Positions 63,898 through 64,000 of a stretch of DNA of 64,000 nucleotides are shown here, piece by piece (positions within the stretch are counted from its first letter, which is position 1; the number at the start of each line of letters is the position of its first letter). A program made the translations under genes and the position numbers. The DNA is taken from positions 28,254-92,253 of the forward strand of contig JAQVEG010000006.1 of the NCBI GenBank assembly GCA_028697725.1. Direction: 5' to 3'. Below the pieces are notes generated by a model. That model made no database searches and was not told the origin of the DNA. It saw only the letters and a list, made by a program, of their open reading frames with translations. The DNA is from Anaerostipes sp. (lineage in GTDB: Bacteria; Bacillota; Clostridia; Lachnospirales; Lachnospiraceae).

Positions 63898-64000
63898 GGT
63901 CAAAGCCTCGACCGATTAGTAACAGTCAGCTCCATACATTACTGTACTTCCACCTCTGCCCTATCTACCTCGTCGTCTTCAAGGGGTCTTACTATCTTAT
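63898..64000 (-). rRNA. 23S ribosomal RNA, 3' end only
   Basis: The minus strand reads GAAGACGACGAGGTAGATAG, GCAGAGGTGGAAGTACAGTA, GGAGCTGACTGTTACTAATC and GGTCGAGGCTTTGACC, the conserved last 100 bases of Firmicute 23S rRNA. The rest lies beyond the window. No 5S gene is visible in the 147 bases before tRNA-Trp. Confidence 0.95.

Overview
The window looks like a chromosomal segment of a low-GC, Gram-positive anaerobe of the class Clostridia, most likely a Lachnospiraceae-type gut bacterium. The evidence is the AT-rich code with clean AGGAGG ribosome sites, a SCIFF peptide with its radical-SAM maturase (a clostridial hallmark), a perfect CIRCE element, an FMN riboswitch before RibU, RNase Y, a SpoIIM-like protein, and DUF4250 and TIGR04086 proteins. 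Nearly all genes are on the minus strand, in line with the rRNA operon whose 23S 3' end enters at the right edge. I see no prophage, insertion sequence or CRISPR array.

Layout from left to right. 1-2.4 kb: an edge-cut SorE/YggP-like dehydrogenase that has lost two zinc ligands, with two HAD phosphatases. 2.5-9.8 kb: an XRE regulator, MetA (acetyl-CoA type by its Glu111), DNA ligase LigA, a pseudouridine synthase, a beta-CASP nuclease, a GNAT enzyme and IspF. 9.9-16.7 kb: a complete carbohydrate operon with a PRD activator, mannitol-type PTS IIA and IICB, a P-loop kinase, a SorE/YggP-like dehydrogenase and a class II aldolase. 16.9-17.1 kb: tRNA-Met and tRNA-Val. 17.2-24 kb: a secreted C39-like peptidase, SbcC, SbcD and RecJ. 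24-32.6 kb: SecDF, the SCIFF maturase, the SCIFF peptide (a 47-residue gene), a PHP phosphoesterase, a TIGR04086 membrane protein, YajC, Tgt, AroC and an S1 protein. 32.6-40.6 kb: a surface and signalling block with an Ig-like membrane protein, a TPR-containing Ser/Thr kinase, a PP2C phosphatase and a large sortase-type repeat protein. 40.8-46.2 kb: ThrC, an M20 hydrolase, a DUF1700 protein, a histidine phosphatase, a FlK-like thioesterase and DAHP synthase. 46.3-51.8 kb: FMN riboswitch-RibU, SpoIIM-like, Nudix, SulP and RNase Y. 52-64 kb: a frameshifted DUF5412 gene, a GH13 glucosidase, adenosine deaminase, an ABC exporter, two small proteins, carbonic anhydrase, a YbaK deacylase, CIRCE-htpG, ferredoxin, an NYN protein, tRNA-Trp and the 23S rRNA end.

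The most system-like parts are: (i) the PTS-kinase-dehydrogenase-aldolase operon, which resembles the cmtBA-yggP-yggC genes of E. coli and whose sugar I cannot name; (ii) the SCIFF peptide and maturase, translationally coupled to SecDF; (iii) the PP2C / TPR-kinase / Ig-like membrane protein operon, with overlapping genes, which looks like a surface-sensing phospho-relay. Smaller oddities are a C39 peptidase with a dead repeat of its own catalytic lobe, the zinc-ligand-less dehydrogenase, a CIRCE placed upstream of the htpG promoter, and a 23S gene not followed by a recognisable 5S gene.
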